Shown: in pieces, positions 53,334-62,525 of the stretch
How the letters are laid out: each line of letters opens with the position of its first letter
Numbering within the stretch: position 1 is the stretch's first letter
Origin: Lachnospiraceae bacterium
Lineage (GTDB): Bacteria > Bacillota > Clostridia > Lachnospirales > Lachnospiraceae
Assembly: GCA_029012365.1 (NCBI GenBank)
Contig: JAQXLY010000016.1
Coordinates: forward strand, 62,001 to 126,000
Direction: 5' to 3'
DNA length: 64,000 nt
Position numbers and translations under genes: made by a program
Notes under the pieces: generated by a model
What the model was told of the DNA's origin: nothing
Databases searched by the model: none
What the model saw: only the letters and a program-made list of their open reading frames with translations

Positions 53334-54032
53334 TTATTGCAAGAAGCCCTTTTCCATCATGCTCAGGTAACAGTTATCCCCGATAATGATATGATCCCGC
53401 AGCATAATTCCGACAATCTCACAGGCTTCCGCAAGCCGCCTCGTCACTGAAATATCCGCATCACTCGGCGTCGGGATTCCACTTGGATGGTTATGTAATA
53501 CTACAATAAATACTGCCTCATAACGAAGTGCGATACTAAGGACTTCTCTGGGTTCTAACACTGCCATATTCACAGTTCCCCTTGAAATGACCGTATCTCC
53601 TATTTTTCGCCCCTTTGTATCTAACATCAAAAGAATGATTTCCTCCGTCCGGCAATGACGAAGCCGCCCCATATACGCATCAGCAATACTCTGAGGTGAA
53701 TGAAAAAAATCTTTCCGGTCACAATCGGACAGCTGCATCCGTTTTGCCAGCTCTGCCACACAACAAAGCTGAATCGCCTTCACCTTACCGATTCCTTTCA
53801 ACTTTTGAAGTTCCTGTTGGGAATAATAATGCAGGGCAGAAAGCCCCTTCTTTGCTCCCGGACGGTTTAAGACACGAACTGCCAGATCCACCGCACGCTC
53901 ATTTCTTGTACCGGAACGGATGATGACCGCCAAAAGCTCCGCATCCGATAATGCCTCCGGACCGGAACGCTCACACTTTTCATACGGACGCTCCGACTCC
54001 GGAAGTTCTTTTTGTGTTAAAAATTGATTCAT
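53334..54032 (-). CDS. radC: RadC/JAB-domain DNA repair protein
   Basis: 232 residues. A helix-hairpin-helix-type N-terminal part (about 20-95, SALHYYSQQELQKLKGIGKVKAIQ) and a JAB/MPN metalloprotease-like domain with HNHPSG (about 177-182) and SDADISVTRR. The role in repair is historical and not proven. GGAGG precedes the ATG. Placed just upstream of mreB as in many Firmicutes, where radC-mreBCD-minCD is a standard order; about 100 bases separate it from mreB. Confidence 0.95.
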   Translation of the reverse strand: MNQFLTQKELPESERPYEKCERSGPEALSDAELLAVIIRSGTRNERAVDLAVRVLNRPGAKKGLSALHYYSQQELQKLKGIGKVKAIQLCCVAELAKRMQLSDCDRKDFFHSPQSIADAYMGRLRHCRTEEIILLMLDTKGRKIGDTVISRGTVNMAVLEPREVLSIALRYEAVFIVVLHNHPSGIPTPSDADISVTRRLAEACEIVGIMLRDHIIIGDNCYLSMMEKGFLQ

Positions 54033-54064
54033 AGTCCTCCTTTTCCTGCGAAAAGGAACCGAAA

Positions 54065-54331
54065 TCAGAGTTTTCTGTAAATCAGGAATGCAATGACAAC
54101 ACCCAGAATGCTTGCAATGGAAATCTTAATGGATAATCCGAATGTAACGGAAATCACGCCGAGATTCAACACAAGCGCACCGTTTCCGGCATCACTTCCG
54201 ATTCCGAAGGTCATTCCGTAATCAAGCCATGACAGCCATGAAATATCCTTTGTTAAAATTCCTAAGAAGCTGCCTATGACAACACCGCATAACATCAAAA
54301 GCAGTAAAACCCATGCTCTTCCGGTTTTCAT
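54065..54331 (-). CDS. DUF4321 small membrane protein
   Basis: 88 residues with two hydrophobic helices (about 6-27 and 62-85), and a Gly-rich stretch between. Typical of DUF4321, whose gene usually lies beside radC in Clostridia. Function not known. AGGGATTTTT precedes the ATG, 32 bases upstream of radC, so likely in one message with it. Confidence 0.85.
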   Translation of the reverse strand: MKTGRAWVLLLLMLCGVVIGSFLGILTKDISWLSWLDYGMTFGIGSDAGNGALVLNLGVISVTFGLSIKISIASILGVVIAFLIYRKL

Positions 54332-54420
54332 AAAAATCCCTCTTTTCTATTAATTCTCCCGTATTAATTGTAGCATAAAGTACAGGCATATACAAACCCT
54401 TTTTGCAACAAATTTGCGTT

Positions 54421-55707
54421 TTACCGTAAAATCAGGCCTTTTTCAAACAGCTTCTGCACAGAATTCATAATTCCGAATTTTGCATGATACCAGGTAAGTC
54501 CTCCCTGGAAATAGACCGTATACGGTTCCGTTACAGGTCCGTCTGCGGAAAGCTCGATAGATGCTCCCTGAATAAAAGCACCCGCCGCCATAATGACCTC
54601 ATCATGATACCCCGGCATTGCCCACGGCTCCGGCACCACATAGCTGTCCACCGGTGCAGCCTCCTGAATACCGTGACAAAAGGCAAGCATTGCCTCCCTG
54701 CTGTTTAAGGTAACCGCCTGAATAATGTCGTAGCGCTCCTCTTTTCCCTTCGGAACGACCGGAAAGCCAAGCTTTTCGTAAATATTTGCGGCATAAATTG
54801 CCCCCTTCAATGCGCCGGCAACGACCGTCGGAGCCATGAAAAGTCCCTGGAAGAAGGAACGGTTCAGTCCGAGACTTGCACCTACCTCCTTGCCGAGTCC
54901 CGGTGCCGTTAAACGATAGGCACAATTATCCACGTATTCCTTTTTCCCTACAATATAACCGCCGATTGGAGCCAGTCCGCCGCCCGGGTTTTTAATCAGA
55001 GAACCGACACAAAGGTCTGCCCCTACATCCGTCGGCTCAATGACCTCTACAAACTCACCGTAGCAGTTATCTACCATACAGATAACATCCGGCTTAATAT
55101 GCTTGATGAAAGAAATCAGCACTCCGATTCTGCCCACAGACAGGGTTGGTCTGGTCTGGTAACCTTTGGAACGCTGAATTGCAATCAGTTTTGTTCTTTC
55201 GTTAATTGCTTTTGTAATATTGTCAAAGTCAAAATTCCCGTTTGGTAATAAATCTACCTGCTTATAAGTAATTCCATATTCTGCCAGAGAACCCTTACAC
55301 TCTCTGATACCGATAACACCCTCTAACGTATCATACGGCTTGCCTACCGGGGACAAAATCTCATCTCCGGGACGAAGGTTTGCAGAAAGAGCCACCGTCA
55401 GTGCATGCGTACCGGATACTAAATTCGGACGCACCAAAGCACTCTCTGTGTTGAAAACGGACGCATATACATCCTCCAGCGTATCTCTGCCGATATCGTC
55501 GTAGCCATAGCCCGTAGAATCGTTAAAATGCGCATCGGATACCTTGTTTTTCCGCATTGCTGCCAGCACCTTCAGCTGATTATATTCCGCTACCTCATCA
55601 ATCGCCTGAAAACGGTCCTTTAAGGATTCCTCCACCTCATTGCACAAATCAAACACCTTATCGTTGATTTTGCAGTCCTTGTACATCAGTCTTAAATAAT
55701 CGTTCAT
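54421..55707 (-). CDS. Methionine gamma-lyase family / YnbB-type PLP protein
   Basis: 428 residues. Cys/Met-metabolism-type fold-type-I PLP enzyme of the YnbB/aluminum-resistance group. Segments: SGTHALTVALSANLRPGDEILS, PDVICMVDNCYGEFVE (Asp binding the PLP ring) and the Schiff-base lysine in SLIKNPGGGLAP (about 240). Reaction not established; annotations as methionine gamma-lyase come from family similarity. AGGAGATTT precedes the ATG. A promoter lies about 140 bases upstream. Transcribed toward DUF4321 and radC but separated from it by 89 bases. Confidence 0.88.
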   Translation of the reverse strand: MNDYLRLMYKDCKINDKVFDLCNEVEESLKDRFQAIDEVAEYNQLKVLAAMRKNKVSDAHFNDSTGYGYDDIGRDTLEDVYASVFNTESALVRPNLVSGTHALTVALSANLRPGDEILSPVGKPYDTLEGVIGIRECKGSLAEYGITYKQVDLLPNGNFDFDNITKAINERTKLIAIQRSKGYQTRPTLSVGRIGVLISFIKHIKPDVICMVDNCYGEFVEVIEPTDVGADLCVGSLIKNPGGGLAPIGGYIVGKKEYVDNCAYRLTAPGLGKEVGASLGLNRSFFQGLFMAPTVVAGALKGAIYAANIYEKLGFPVVPKGKEERYDIIQAVTLNSREAMLAFCHGIQEAAPVDSYVVPEPWAMPGYHDEVIMAAGAFIQGASIELSADGPVTEPYTVYFQGGLTWYHAKFGIMNSVQKLFEKGLILR

Positions 55708-56050
55708 GATAAAATCTCCTATATGTATTCATATATTTTTTATGTAAACAAAGTATTCTTTATCGCTTTATTCATGTTTTCCGTTATAATAATCTGTCCG
55801 ATTTCGCTATGAAGCCTCTCACCAAAAGAAGTCACCTCGGCATAGTATAACATTACGAAAGATTCTTGTCCATTAAAAAAATATCAAAGCAATCAGTTTA
55901 ATTTGAAACGTAGACATCCCGAAACCAACTCTCTTAGTTCCTTTTCCTGTATAGGTTCCCCTCTTAACAATAAACCAAATCTCTATCTGATTTCAGTAAA
56001 CTGTACCACGCTATATCACATATCCCCTGATATTTTGCATAATGTACCTC
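55708..56050. other. 343-bp stretch without a gene; promoter for the YnbB-type gene
   Basis: On the minus strand, TGGACA (55872-55867) and TATACT (55849-55844) are 17 bases apart, giving an untranslated leader of about 130 bases before the YnbB-type gene. I found no known riboswitch in it, but its length allows one. The remainder, 55873-56050, is AT-rich and contains nothing I can identify. Confidence 0.5.
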
Positions 56051-56554
56051 CTACAATTCATGATAATACGGACAAATATCCTCGTAATGTCCGTCCTTCC
56101 TGCGAAACCCTTTCGGAATAGTTCCGAGTTGTACAAAACCAAGGCGTTCGTATAAATGTCTTGCATGCAGATTCGTTGCCACCACTGCATTAAACTGCAA
56201 CACACCGAAGCCATGCTTTTTTCCTTGCGCCAGACAATCTAAAACAAGTTTCTCGCCGATATGGAGACCTCTTCTGTCCGCACTGACCGCATAACTGGCA
56301 TTGCAGATATGTCCGCACCGTCCCACATTGTTCGGGTGCAAAATGTATAATCCGAGGATTTTGCCGGTTTTAGTATCCTCCGCCACTCCGTTGTAGGTCT
56401 GGGCCGTAAAAAACTTCTCTCCGGTATTTTCGTTTAATAAGTCCTCCTGTGGAAATGCAATTCCTTCTTCCACAACTTCGTTCCAAATCCGAATCATCTC
56501 CGGCAGGTCTTTCTTTTCATATTCTCTCACTATTATCTGCATTGTTTTCTCCAT
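56051..56554 (-). CDS. GNAT-family N-acetyltransferase
   Basis: About 167 residues from the ATG at 56554. Acetyl-CoA-binding motif A: SADRRGLHIGEKLVLDCL; motif B region NLHARHLYERLGFVQLGT. Substrate unknown; some relatives acetylate phosphinothricin-type amines. The upstream frame to 56647 overlaps the flavodoxin gene and has no ribosome site. GAGGA, the end of the flavodoxin gene, acts as its site: the two genes are three bases apart and probably co-translated. Confidence 0.84.
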   Translation of the reverse strand: MEKTMQIIVREYEKKDLPEMIRIWNEVVEEGIAFPQEDLLNENTGEKFFTAQTYNGVAEDTKTGKILGLYILHPNNVGRCGHICNASYAVSADRRGLHIGEKLVLDCLAQGKKHGFGVLQFNAVVATNLHARHLYERLGFVQLGTIPKGFRRKDGHYEDICPYYHEL

Positions 56555-56556
56555 TT

Positions 56557-57105
56557 TTATTCCTCGAAAAAATGTATCAACCGTTCGACTCCCGCTACTG
56601 CCTGCGCATCCTCGATTGCCGGTACGGTATCGGTATTGTAGGAACATACAAGTTCATGGATTTCTTTACAATTCATATGATGAAGCAATGTTTTTGCTGT
56701 TTCATAAGCCTTTTCCGGCTTTCCGTCACCGCCGCCCACCAAAAGCACGGCGCCTTTCTTCGGCTTCAATCCGCTGTCTTCCTTCCGAAACCGCTTACCG
56801 CAATAGTACGTCTGCAATCTGCTACCTACATCCAACATCCTTCCGGTCAACTCCGAAAAATAAACCGGTGACGCAATCAGCACATTATCACAGTCCTTCA
56901 GATACTCGTAAACCTCCTGCATCTCATCCTTTACCGCACAACCGCTCTGCTTCTGACAGTATCTGCAATCCAGACACGGTGAGATGTTACAGCGGTAGGC
57001 ATCTAAAATTTTATATTCTCCGGACAGCCTGTCCGTAAGAAGCTTTAGTAATCCTGCGGTGTCTCCGTTTTTTCGCGGAGAACCGTTAAAAATCAAGGTT
57101 TTCAT
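56557..57105 (-). CDS. Flavodoxin-like NAD(P)H-dependent FMN reductase with Cys motif
   Basis: 182 residues. FMN-binding loop GSPRKNGDTAGL (about 8-19) and aromatic SPVYFSEL (about 79-86). A four-cysteine motif CLDCRYCQKQSGC (about 44-56) is typical of iron-sulfur flavoproteins and suggests a 4Fe-4S cluster. Electron transfer or reductive defence is likely. TAGGAT precedes the ATG. Co-transcribed with the GNAT gene at 56554. Confidence 0.86.
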   Translation of the reverse strand: MKTLIFNGSPRKNGDTAGLLKLLTDRLSGEYKILDAYRCNISPCLDCRYCQKQSGCAVKDEMQEVYEYLKDCDNVLIASPVYFSELTGRMLDVGSRLQTYYCGKRFRKEDSGLKPKKGAVLLVGGGDGKPEKAYETAKTLLHHMNCKEIHELVCSYNTDTVPAIEDAQAVAGVERLIHFFEE

Positions 57106-57199
57106 ATCCTATTACTCCCCCTTCCTCCAATCTCCCAGCCATCAAAGAGATTCGAGTCTTCCTTCAAGTTGTCATAATTTTTTTATGAGTATTCACTAT

Positions 57200-58531
57200 T
57201 TATAAGTCCTGTTTCAAATACTCCTTTATCCTCCAAATCAAATACAACGGAACACTGTAGGTCTTTGTATGCTCTACATCATTGTTCCCGACATTTTTCA
57301 TGGAAAACTTAAAGCCAAGCTTTGGTTGATACTTCTTGCAAAACTGTAAATAACTTTTCGCTCTTGTATTCGCTTCTGCTTTTGCTTCTATCGGAATAAT
57401 ATTTTCTTCATATTCAAACAAAAAATCAAGCTCCGCTGTATTACCGGAACGCCAGAAATACGGATGTATTCCCTGATTCATCAGTTCATTTAACACAAAA
57501 TTCTCTGTAAACGCGCCTTTAAAATTTCGATATAACTCGGAATCCTCTAATATGGTCCGATGAGACACCCCTGATTTTCTGCGCAACAATCCGACATCTG
57601 AGAAATAAACTTTGAAAAATGTTGCATTCGCACAGAAGGAAAGCGGAAGCTCCGGATTTGATACTAGTTCCAACCGATACACCAGACCGGCATCCACCAG
57701 CCACTCTAATGCATCCTCCAACTCACTGGAACGTTTTCCCTCCTTCACATGAGAAAACACAAACTTGTTATTATCCTTCGCCAACTGCTTTGGAATGGAA
57801 TCCCAAATCCATCCAAGCTTCGGAATATCGCCCGTTGGCGCGTGCTTCGCAAAATCATTGCTATAATCCTGCAATATAGCATCCTGCAGCTTTTCCACCT
57901 TTTCAAAATTATGTGTTTCCACCCACTTAGCAACTACTTCCGGCATACCGCCTACAATGTAGTAGTACTTTAACGCTTTTTGCAAGCCGTTTGTATAAAG
58001 CTCCGGAAGTTCACGGTCAATATGGTATTTTTGCACACCTGCTAATAGATTTTCTCCACCGTCTGCACGTAAAAACTCTGAAAAGGAAAGCGGATACATC
58101 TGTAGACGGTCTACCTTTCCTACCGGAAATGAGATATTCTCCCGCTTAACGGATACTCCAAGTAACGAGCCTGCACACACGATATGAAGGTCACGCATAT
58201 TCTCGCAAAAATACTTCAAGGAAGTAATCGCATTTGGGCAAGCCTGTATTTCGTCAAAGATTACGAGCGTTTTTCCCGGAACAATCTCTTGTCCTCGAAT
58301 AACATTGCCTAACTCATCTACAATTCGTTCCACATCAAAGTCATAGTCAAACAAAGAAATAAGGCCTTTATTTCCCTCAAAATAAAAATAGGCTACATCA
58401 GTAAAATACCGTGCCCCAAACTCCTTGCACACATAAGTTTTTCCACACTGTCTGACTCCGGTCAATAAAAGCGGCTTTCGGTCGGCAGAATCCTTCCACT
58501 CTACTAACTGCTTCATGATATCTCTTTCCAT
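57200..58531 (-). CDS. DUF4143-family ATPase (second paralogue)
   Basis: 443 residues. Walker A GVRQCGKT (about 24-31), Walker B TLVIFDEIQACP (about 87-98), winged-helix middle region and a C-terminal DUF4143 nuclease-like domain with AELDFLFEY then PIEAKAE, keeping the E-x-K residues that the paralogue at 36 kb lacks. No toxin or antitoxin partner is adjacent. GGAGATGA precedes the ATG. It stands alone between gaps of about 95 and 190 bases. Role unknown. Confidence 0.88.
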   Translation of the reverse strand: MERDIMKQLVEWKDSADRKPLLLTGVRQCGKTYVCKEFGARYFTDVAYFYFEGNKGLISLFDYDFDVERIVDELGNVIRGQEIVPGKTLVIFDEIQACPNAITSLKYFCENMRDLHIVCAGSLLGVSVKRENISFPVGKVDRLQMYPLSFSEFLRADGGENLLAGVQKYHIDRELPELYTNGLQKALKYYYIVGGMPEVVAKWVETHNFEKVEKLQDAILQDYSNDFAKHAPTGDIPKLGWIWDSIPKQLAKDNNKFVFSHVKEGKRSSELEDALEWLVDAGLVYRLELVSNPELPLSFCANATFFKVYFSDVGLLRRKSGVSHRTILEDSELYRNFKGAFTENFVLNELMNQGIHPYFWRSGNTAELDFLFEYEENIIPIEAKAEANTRAKSYLQFCKKYQPKLGFKFSMKNVGNNDVEHTKTYSVPLYLIWRIKEYLKQDL

Positions 58532-58718
58532 GTAATCATCTCCGTTCTCACAAAAGATTCCACCTAAAGTATATCACATCAAAGTAGAAAAGCGCAAGAC
58601 AATCCTACGTTTTTTCATAGGAACTTTTGTGATTTTCTTGCATTTTACATAGGAACATTTACATTTTCATCGCATTATTCATACGAATCAAAGCTAAAAC
58701 AATTTCCCTACTTTCACT
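58532..58718. other. 187-bp intergenic stretch with a repeated 9-mer
   Basis: CATAGGAAC occurs twice, at about 58615 and 58649, 35 bases apart. The minus strand has a TATACT-like -10 near 58571 that could serve the DUF4143 gene. Nothing else identified. Confidence 0.35.
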
Positions 58719-59189
58719 TTACAACACCTTCTCCATTCCGACCTTCTGTGGCACCAGACCGCATTTCTCATAAAACCTCATGGCACTTTCGTTGCAGGAC
58801 CACACATTCAAGGTCACATTGTAACAGCCGGACTCCTTTGCAAAATCCAGAACATACTCATACAAGGCCGTTCCGATGTGCATGCCCCGCCTTTCCTCGT
58901 CTACACACAAATCATCGATATACAATGTCTTAATATCCGTCAAAATATTATTGTTCAAATGCTGCTGAAACACGCAAAAAGCATACCCAAGCACCGTTTC
59001 CTGTTCGTCTACCGCCACAAATACAGGCTTTGTGTCATCCGCTAAAATATCTGCCAGCTCCATATCGGTGTATTTCTTTGCATTCGGCTTAAAAATATCC
59101 GGTCTGCCGTTATGGTGCACCATTAACACCTGATGTAACAGCTTGTTAATTCCGTTCATGTCCTTGTTTTCTGCTCGTCTGATGTTCAT
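58719..59189 (-). CDS. GNAT-family N-acetyltransferase
   Basis: 156 residues. Motif A ERRGMHIGTALYEYVLDFAKE and motif B NESAMRFYEKCGLVPQK are clear. It acetylates an unknown amine. AGGAGG precedes the ATG. It lies 18 bases downstream of miaA, so it may be translated from the same transcript. Confidence 0.87.
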   Translation of the reverse strand: MNIRRAENKDMNGINKLLHQVLMVHHNGRPDIFKPNAKKYTDMELADILADDTKPVFVAVDEQETVLGYAFCVFQQHLNNNILTDIKTLYIDDLCVDEERRGMHIGTALYEYVLDFAKESGCYNVTLNVWSCNESAMRFYEKCGLVPQKVGMEKVL

Positions 59190-59207
59190 AATAAACCTCC
59201 TTCGTTC

Positions 59208-60155
59208 CTAAGCAATAATTCTTCTGTTTCTTGCTTCCGTAAGCATTGCTTCCAGTATGGCATCTTCGCTCTCATACAAGCCTTTATCAAACCAAAGTAC
59301 CTCGCGCTCCCGTTTAAACCAGGTAAGCTGGCGTTTTGCAAAGTGTCTCGTATCCCGCTTTAAAATATAGATTGCTTCGTCTAATGTGCATTCTCCGTTT
59401 AAATACGGCACGATTTCCTTGTAACCGAGGCCCTGCATCGATACCATTTCCGGCTTGCAGCCTTCCGCAAGCAATGCTTTAACTTCATCAAGTAAGCCTT
59501 CGGAAAGCATACTGTCAATCCGCTTTTCGATTCGGTCATACAACACCGCCCGGTCCTGCGTCAGCACAAAATAAGCACTGTGATACGCAGATTCCTTTCC
59601 TCGCTGCTCCTCGTTATGCTCGGAAATCTTCCCGCCGGTCTGTCTGTAAAACTCTAAAGCGCGAATCACACGCTTCACATTGTTGGCATGAATCGCCTCG
59701 GCAGAAGCCGGGTCCACTTTGGCGAGCTCCGCATGAAGTGCCTCGGCACCGTACTTGTCCGCAAATGCCGCCAGTTCCTCCCGGTACGCGGTATCCTCCT
59801 CGGTTTTAGTAAAATCAATGTCGTAAAGCACCGCCTGAATATAAAAGCCGGTGCCTCCCACCAGAATCGGAATATGTCCCCGCTCTGTAATCTCCCGAAT
59901 CAGACGCTTCGCTTCCGTGGCAAACCGAACGACGTTGTAATCCTCCGTCGGCTCGCAAATATCAATTAAATGATGCGGCACACCGCACATTTCCTCTTTC
60001 TTAATCTTTGCCGTACCGATGTCCATCCTGCGGTACACCTGCATGGAATCCGCCGATATAATTTCGCCGTTCACCGCTTTTGCAAGCCTGATGGACAGAT
60101 TTGTCTTCCCCACCGCAGTCGGCCCGGTCAATATAAGTAATGGCAGCTTATCCAT
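59208..60155 (-). CDS. miaA: tRNA dimethylallyltransferase
   Basis: 315 residues. MiaA adds a dimethylallyl group to A37 of tRNAs reading UNN codons. Walker A GPTAVGKT (about 8-15), SADSMQVYRRMDIGTAK (about 35-51), VGGTGFYIQAVLYD (about 98) and the QLTWFKRE region (about 285). AAGGAGG is found upstream of the ATG at 60155, and the longer frame start at 60179 lacks a site. The GNAT gene follows. MiaA and MutL genes are often paired, but mutL is not in this window upstream of miaA. Confidence 0.96.
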   Translation of the reverse strand: MDKLPLLILTGPTAVGKTNLSIRLAKAVNGEIISADSMQVYRRMDIGTAKIKKEEMCGVPHHLIDICEPTEDYNVVRFATEAKRLIREITERGHIPILVGGTGFYIQAVLYDIDFTKTEEDTAYREELAAFADKYGAEALHAELAKVDPASAEAIHANNVKRVIRALEFYRQTGGKISEHNEEQRGKESAYHSAYFVLTQDRAVLYDRIEKRIDSMLSEGLLDEVKALLAEGCKPEMVSMQGLGYKEIVPYLNGECTLDEAIYILKRDTRHFAKRQLTWFKREREVLWFDKGLYESEDAILEAMLTEARNRRIIA

Positions 60156-60200
60156 GAAATTGCCTCCTTCCCGGCTCATTTTACTATATTTTGATTTGCT

Positions 60201-60842
60201 CTACATCGGCAAAATCTTACTAACCGCAATTTGCGTTGCTAATTCCTTCTTTAGCGGCATGCTTTTTTCACTTCCCGTTTTTGTAAGATACATTGCGATT
60301 TTTTCACTTATTTCCTCCGGTGAGCTCTCACGAAAAGCAACCGGACTACACAGCCCCACATCATAGTACAGACTGGCTCGCGTATCTTTCACTCCGGGAA
60401 GTCTCATCAACTGACACATGGCAACTAATCTTTGAACCTCTGTAATATCAATCTTAAGAAGAGCGGACATTTCCTGTACACTTTTTTCCGAAGCCAACAT
60501 CAAAATATCAAGCGATTTTTTATATCCTTGCGAAAGGACATTTTCTATTACCTCTGCATTTATCGATTTCAATTCCTTTAAACTTCTGTTTTTAAAATCA
60601 TGCAAATGGAGCAGCGAATGGAATTTTTCAACCACTTCCTGTTCCTGCCCGGTGATTTCTTCAAGTTTTTCCATATCGGAATCAAAAACCGCATCAAACC
60701 AGGATTTTAAAACAATGCCGTGCTCCAGCAATCGTTCAATAAGCCTCTCTTTTACCGGTATCAGTGCATAAAAGCGCGCCAATGTTGTATCCTCGTTTAA
60801 AATAAATTGCATGTTTTCGATTTTAAAATCATCTAAGTTCAT
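60201..60842 (-). CDS. Helix-hairpin-helix protein (DUF4332-like)
   Basis: 213 residues, all-helical. Two helix-hairpin-helix-like stretches are seen: VEKFHSLLHLHDFKNRSLK and LMRLPGVKDTRASLYYDVGL. The latter resembles DUF4332, found in some DNA-binding proteins. Short length and lack of catalytic motifs suggest a DNA or protein-binding role. GAGGA and the ATG at 60842 are a better start than 60857. It lies 45 bases upstream of miaA. Function unknown. Confidence 0.75.
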   Translation of the reverse strand: MNLDDFKIENMQFILNEDTTLARFYALIPVKERLIERLLEHGIVLKSWFDAVFDSDMEKLEEITGQEQEVVEKFHSLLHLHDFKNRSLKELKSINAEVIENVLSQGYKKSLDILMLASEKSVQEMSALLKIDITEVQRLVAMCQLMRLPGVKDTRASLYYDVGLCSPVAFRESSPEEISEKIAMYLTKTGSEKSMPLKKELATQIAVSKILPM

Positions 60843-60915
60843 TTTGTAAATCCTCATTTTAACAGTGATGCTCCAATATAAATGAAAGCCTTTCTGCCAC
60901 CTTCCTGTCTGCCGA

Positions 60916-61446
60916 CTACTTCTCCGCCTTGTAATACCCTCTGTAAAACTTTGCCCCGTTCGGCTTTAATAAAATCAGCATCGAATTAATGATATCCGAG
61001 CCCGCGATAATTGCATTTACCCAAGCAATATACCGTAAAAGCCCGAACAAAAATCCGCCCGTAACCGGCAATAGTACAGCCGGAACCACCGTCAGACACA
61101 GAAACGGAAGCGTCATAAACGTCCAGAATCTCGCTTTGCTCATCACCGCATCGCTGTTTAACCAGAAAAAGATTCCGGAATGTGTCAGACTAAGGTCTCC
61201 GATGCGATAAACTACCACAATATGGAACAATTCATGACACACATACACAATACAAAACACTGCAATTTTTACAAGCAGACTTGTAAACTCCCAAACACCC
61301 AAAAGTACCGATGCCACTACCAGTACCGCCTGCAAGCCATAGACAAACACCATAAAATTCTTCCGAAACCAATCATTTTTAATAAACGGCTGCCAGCCGG
61401 TAAAATCCATGGTATTTTCCGGAAGAGGTTTCAAAAAATAAAACAT
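60916..61446 (-). CDS. DUF3267-type membrane zinc metalloprotease-like protein
   Basis: 176 residues with about four membrane helices. The HELFH motif (HExxH type, about 72-76) sits in a helix, and NSM near the C-terminus follows SDIIN, where the third metal ligand may be. The layout fits DUF3267 putative zincins. A GGAG site precedes the ATG. Partner substrate unknown. It lies between a GNAT gene (39 bases upstream) and the HhH gene. Confidence 0.78.
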   Translation of the reverse strand: MFYFLKPLPENTMDFTGWQPFIKNDWFRKNFMVFVYGLQAVLVVASVLLGVWEFTSLLVKIAVFCIVYVCHELFHIVVVYRIGDLSLTHSGIFFWLNSDAVMSKARFWTFMTLPFLCLTVVPAVLLPVTGGFLFGLLRYIAWVNAIIAGSDIINSMLILLKPNGAKFYRGYYKAEK

Positions 61447-61485
61447 CGCTAGTTCTCCAAGTTCTTTCTATCTTGTTACAATCAT

Positions 61486-61908
61486 TTATTCCTTCGCCTT
61501 CCACATTGTCATGCCGCTTCCGGAAAAATCATTCGGGCGTTCCTTAAAACCGAACCTTTTATAAAAGGCTTCTTTTCCCTTTGCAGCCCCCAGAATAAAC
61601 ATAATCCGCTCACCACCCTCGGCTGCGTTCATAGTCTTTTCCATAAGCCGGGTCACTATCTGCGTTCCGATTCCCTTTCCCTGGTATTCCGGTCTGACAA
61701 TCACATCTCCGATATATGCTGTATACCCGAAATCAAACAGCACTCTGCCCATACCGATGATTCTGTTATTTTCTCTTGCTGCCAATAAAAACGTTGTATG
61801 CTCTAAGCCTCGTTCGGCCTGACCTTGCGATAACAACTTCCAATCCACGCTTTCTCTTAATTCATTGTATTCCTCACCGGTCATTGTTTCGGTATAATCG
61901 ATTTTCAT
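61486..61908 (-). CDS. GNAT-family N-acetyltransferase
   Basis: 140 residues. Motif A VRPEYQGKGIGTQIVTRLM and C-terminal EAFYKRFGFKERP. It begins two bases after the stop of the NlpC/P60-like gene, with AAGGAG inside that gene's end, so the two are coupled. Substrate unknown. Confidence 0.87.
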   Translation of the reverse strand: MKIDYTETMTGEEYNELRESVDWKLLSQGQAERGLEHTTFLLAARENNRIIGMGRVLFDFGYTAYIGDVIVRPEYQGKGIGTQIVTRLMEKTMNAAEGGERIMFILGAAKGKEAFYKRFGFKERPNDFSGSGMTMWKAKE

Positions 61909-61910
61909 GG

Positions 61911-62525
61911 TTACTCCTTCTGCTTCTTCCGATAAATCTTATATCCCTTTCGGAACAATTCCGCAACATTTTCTATTCTCTGTGAAACCTTCCCCGTCCC
62001 CCTGGTTGAATCAATAATAACAACTTCTGTTTTTCCGTCATTCACAAACTCTTTAAAAAACATGACATGACTGCCGACCTTTGCAAATACATCCCCCTGC
62101 CGTATTTCATCAAGGTTATCCACCACGTCGGCATAGAGCGGAATATCTCTTGTTGCAATCTTCTTCGGTAACTCCCAGCAAATCGTCAGTAGTCCGGAGC
62201 AGTCCACCCCCATCGTATAACGGCTTCCGAAACGTGATTTATCCTCCGGTACATTTCCGGCATACTTCCCTTCTGCGAGTCCCTTTTCAAAGTCTTCTAA
62301 TGTAGACGCATTTCCCCAGCCGTAAGGAATCCCCACGTTGGTTTCATTCACCTTCCACCAGCCGCAGGCAAGCACCTCACCCTTCCACGTCACATCCGGT
62401 GTATCCACGAAATGTCCGTCTTCATCCACACCGTGCATCACATTCGCTTCGGTGGCAACCCATTGAAAATCTGCATATTCCAGAGCTTTTTCGACTACTC
62501 TTTGTCCCCATGCGTCCGAATTCAT
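61911..62525 (-). CDS. NlpC/P60-like cysteine hydrolase, cytoplasmic
   Basis: 204 residues from the ATG at 62525. The catalytic Cys lies in MGVDCSGLLT (about 115) and the His in VGSHVMFF (about 153), with a basic residue downstream, as in NlpC/P60 or CHAP-type peptidases. No signal peptide. Relatives cut cell-wall peptides or act on small amides. The ATG overlaps the stop codon of the flavin oxidoreductase gene by four bases (ATGA), so the two are translationally coupled. Fold assigned from motifs only. Confidence 0.78.
   Translation of the reverse strand: MNSDAWGQRVVEKALEYADFQWVATEANVMHGVDEDGHFVDTPDVTWKGEVLACGWWKVNETNVGIPYGWGNASTLEDFEKGLAEGKYAGNVPEDKSRFGSRYTMGVDCSGLLTICWELPKKIATRDIPLYADVVDNLDEIRQGDVFAKVGSHVMFFKEFVNDGKTEVVIIDSTRGTGKVSQRIENVAELFRKGYKIYRKKQKE

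Noticed and set aside
55708..55850. Riboswitch in the leader of the YnbB-type PLP gene
   Set aside because: The leader is long enough, but I could not assemble a consistent fold or known core motif.
58600..58660. Repeat CATAGGAAC, considered as a CRISPR-like or regulatory repeat
   Set aside because: Only two copies of nine bases; no regular spacing, no Cas genes. Kept only as a note in the intergenic entry.
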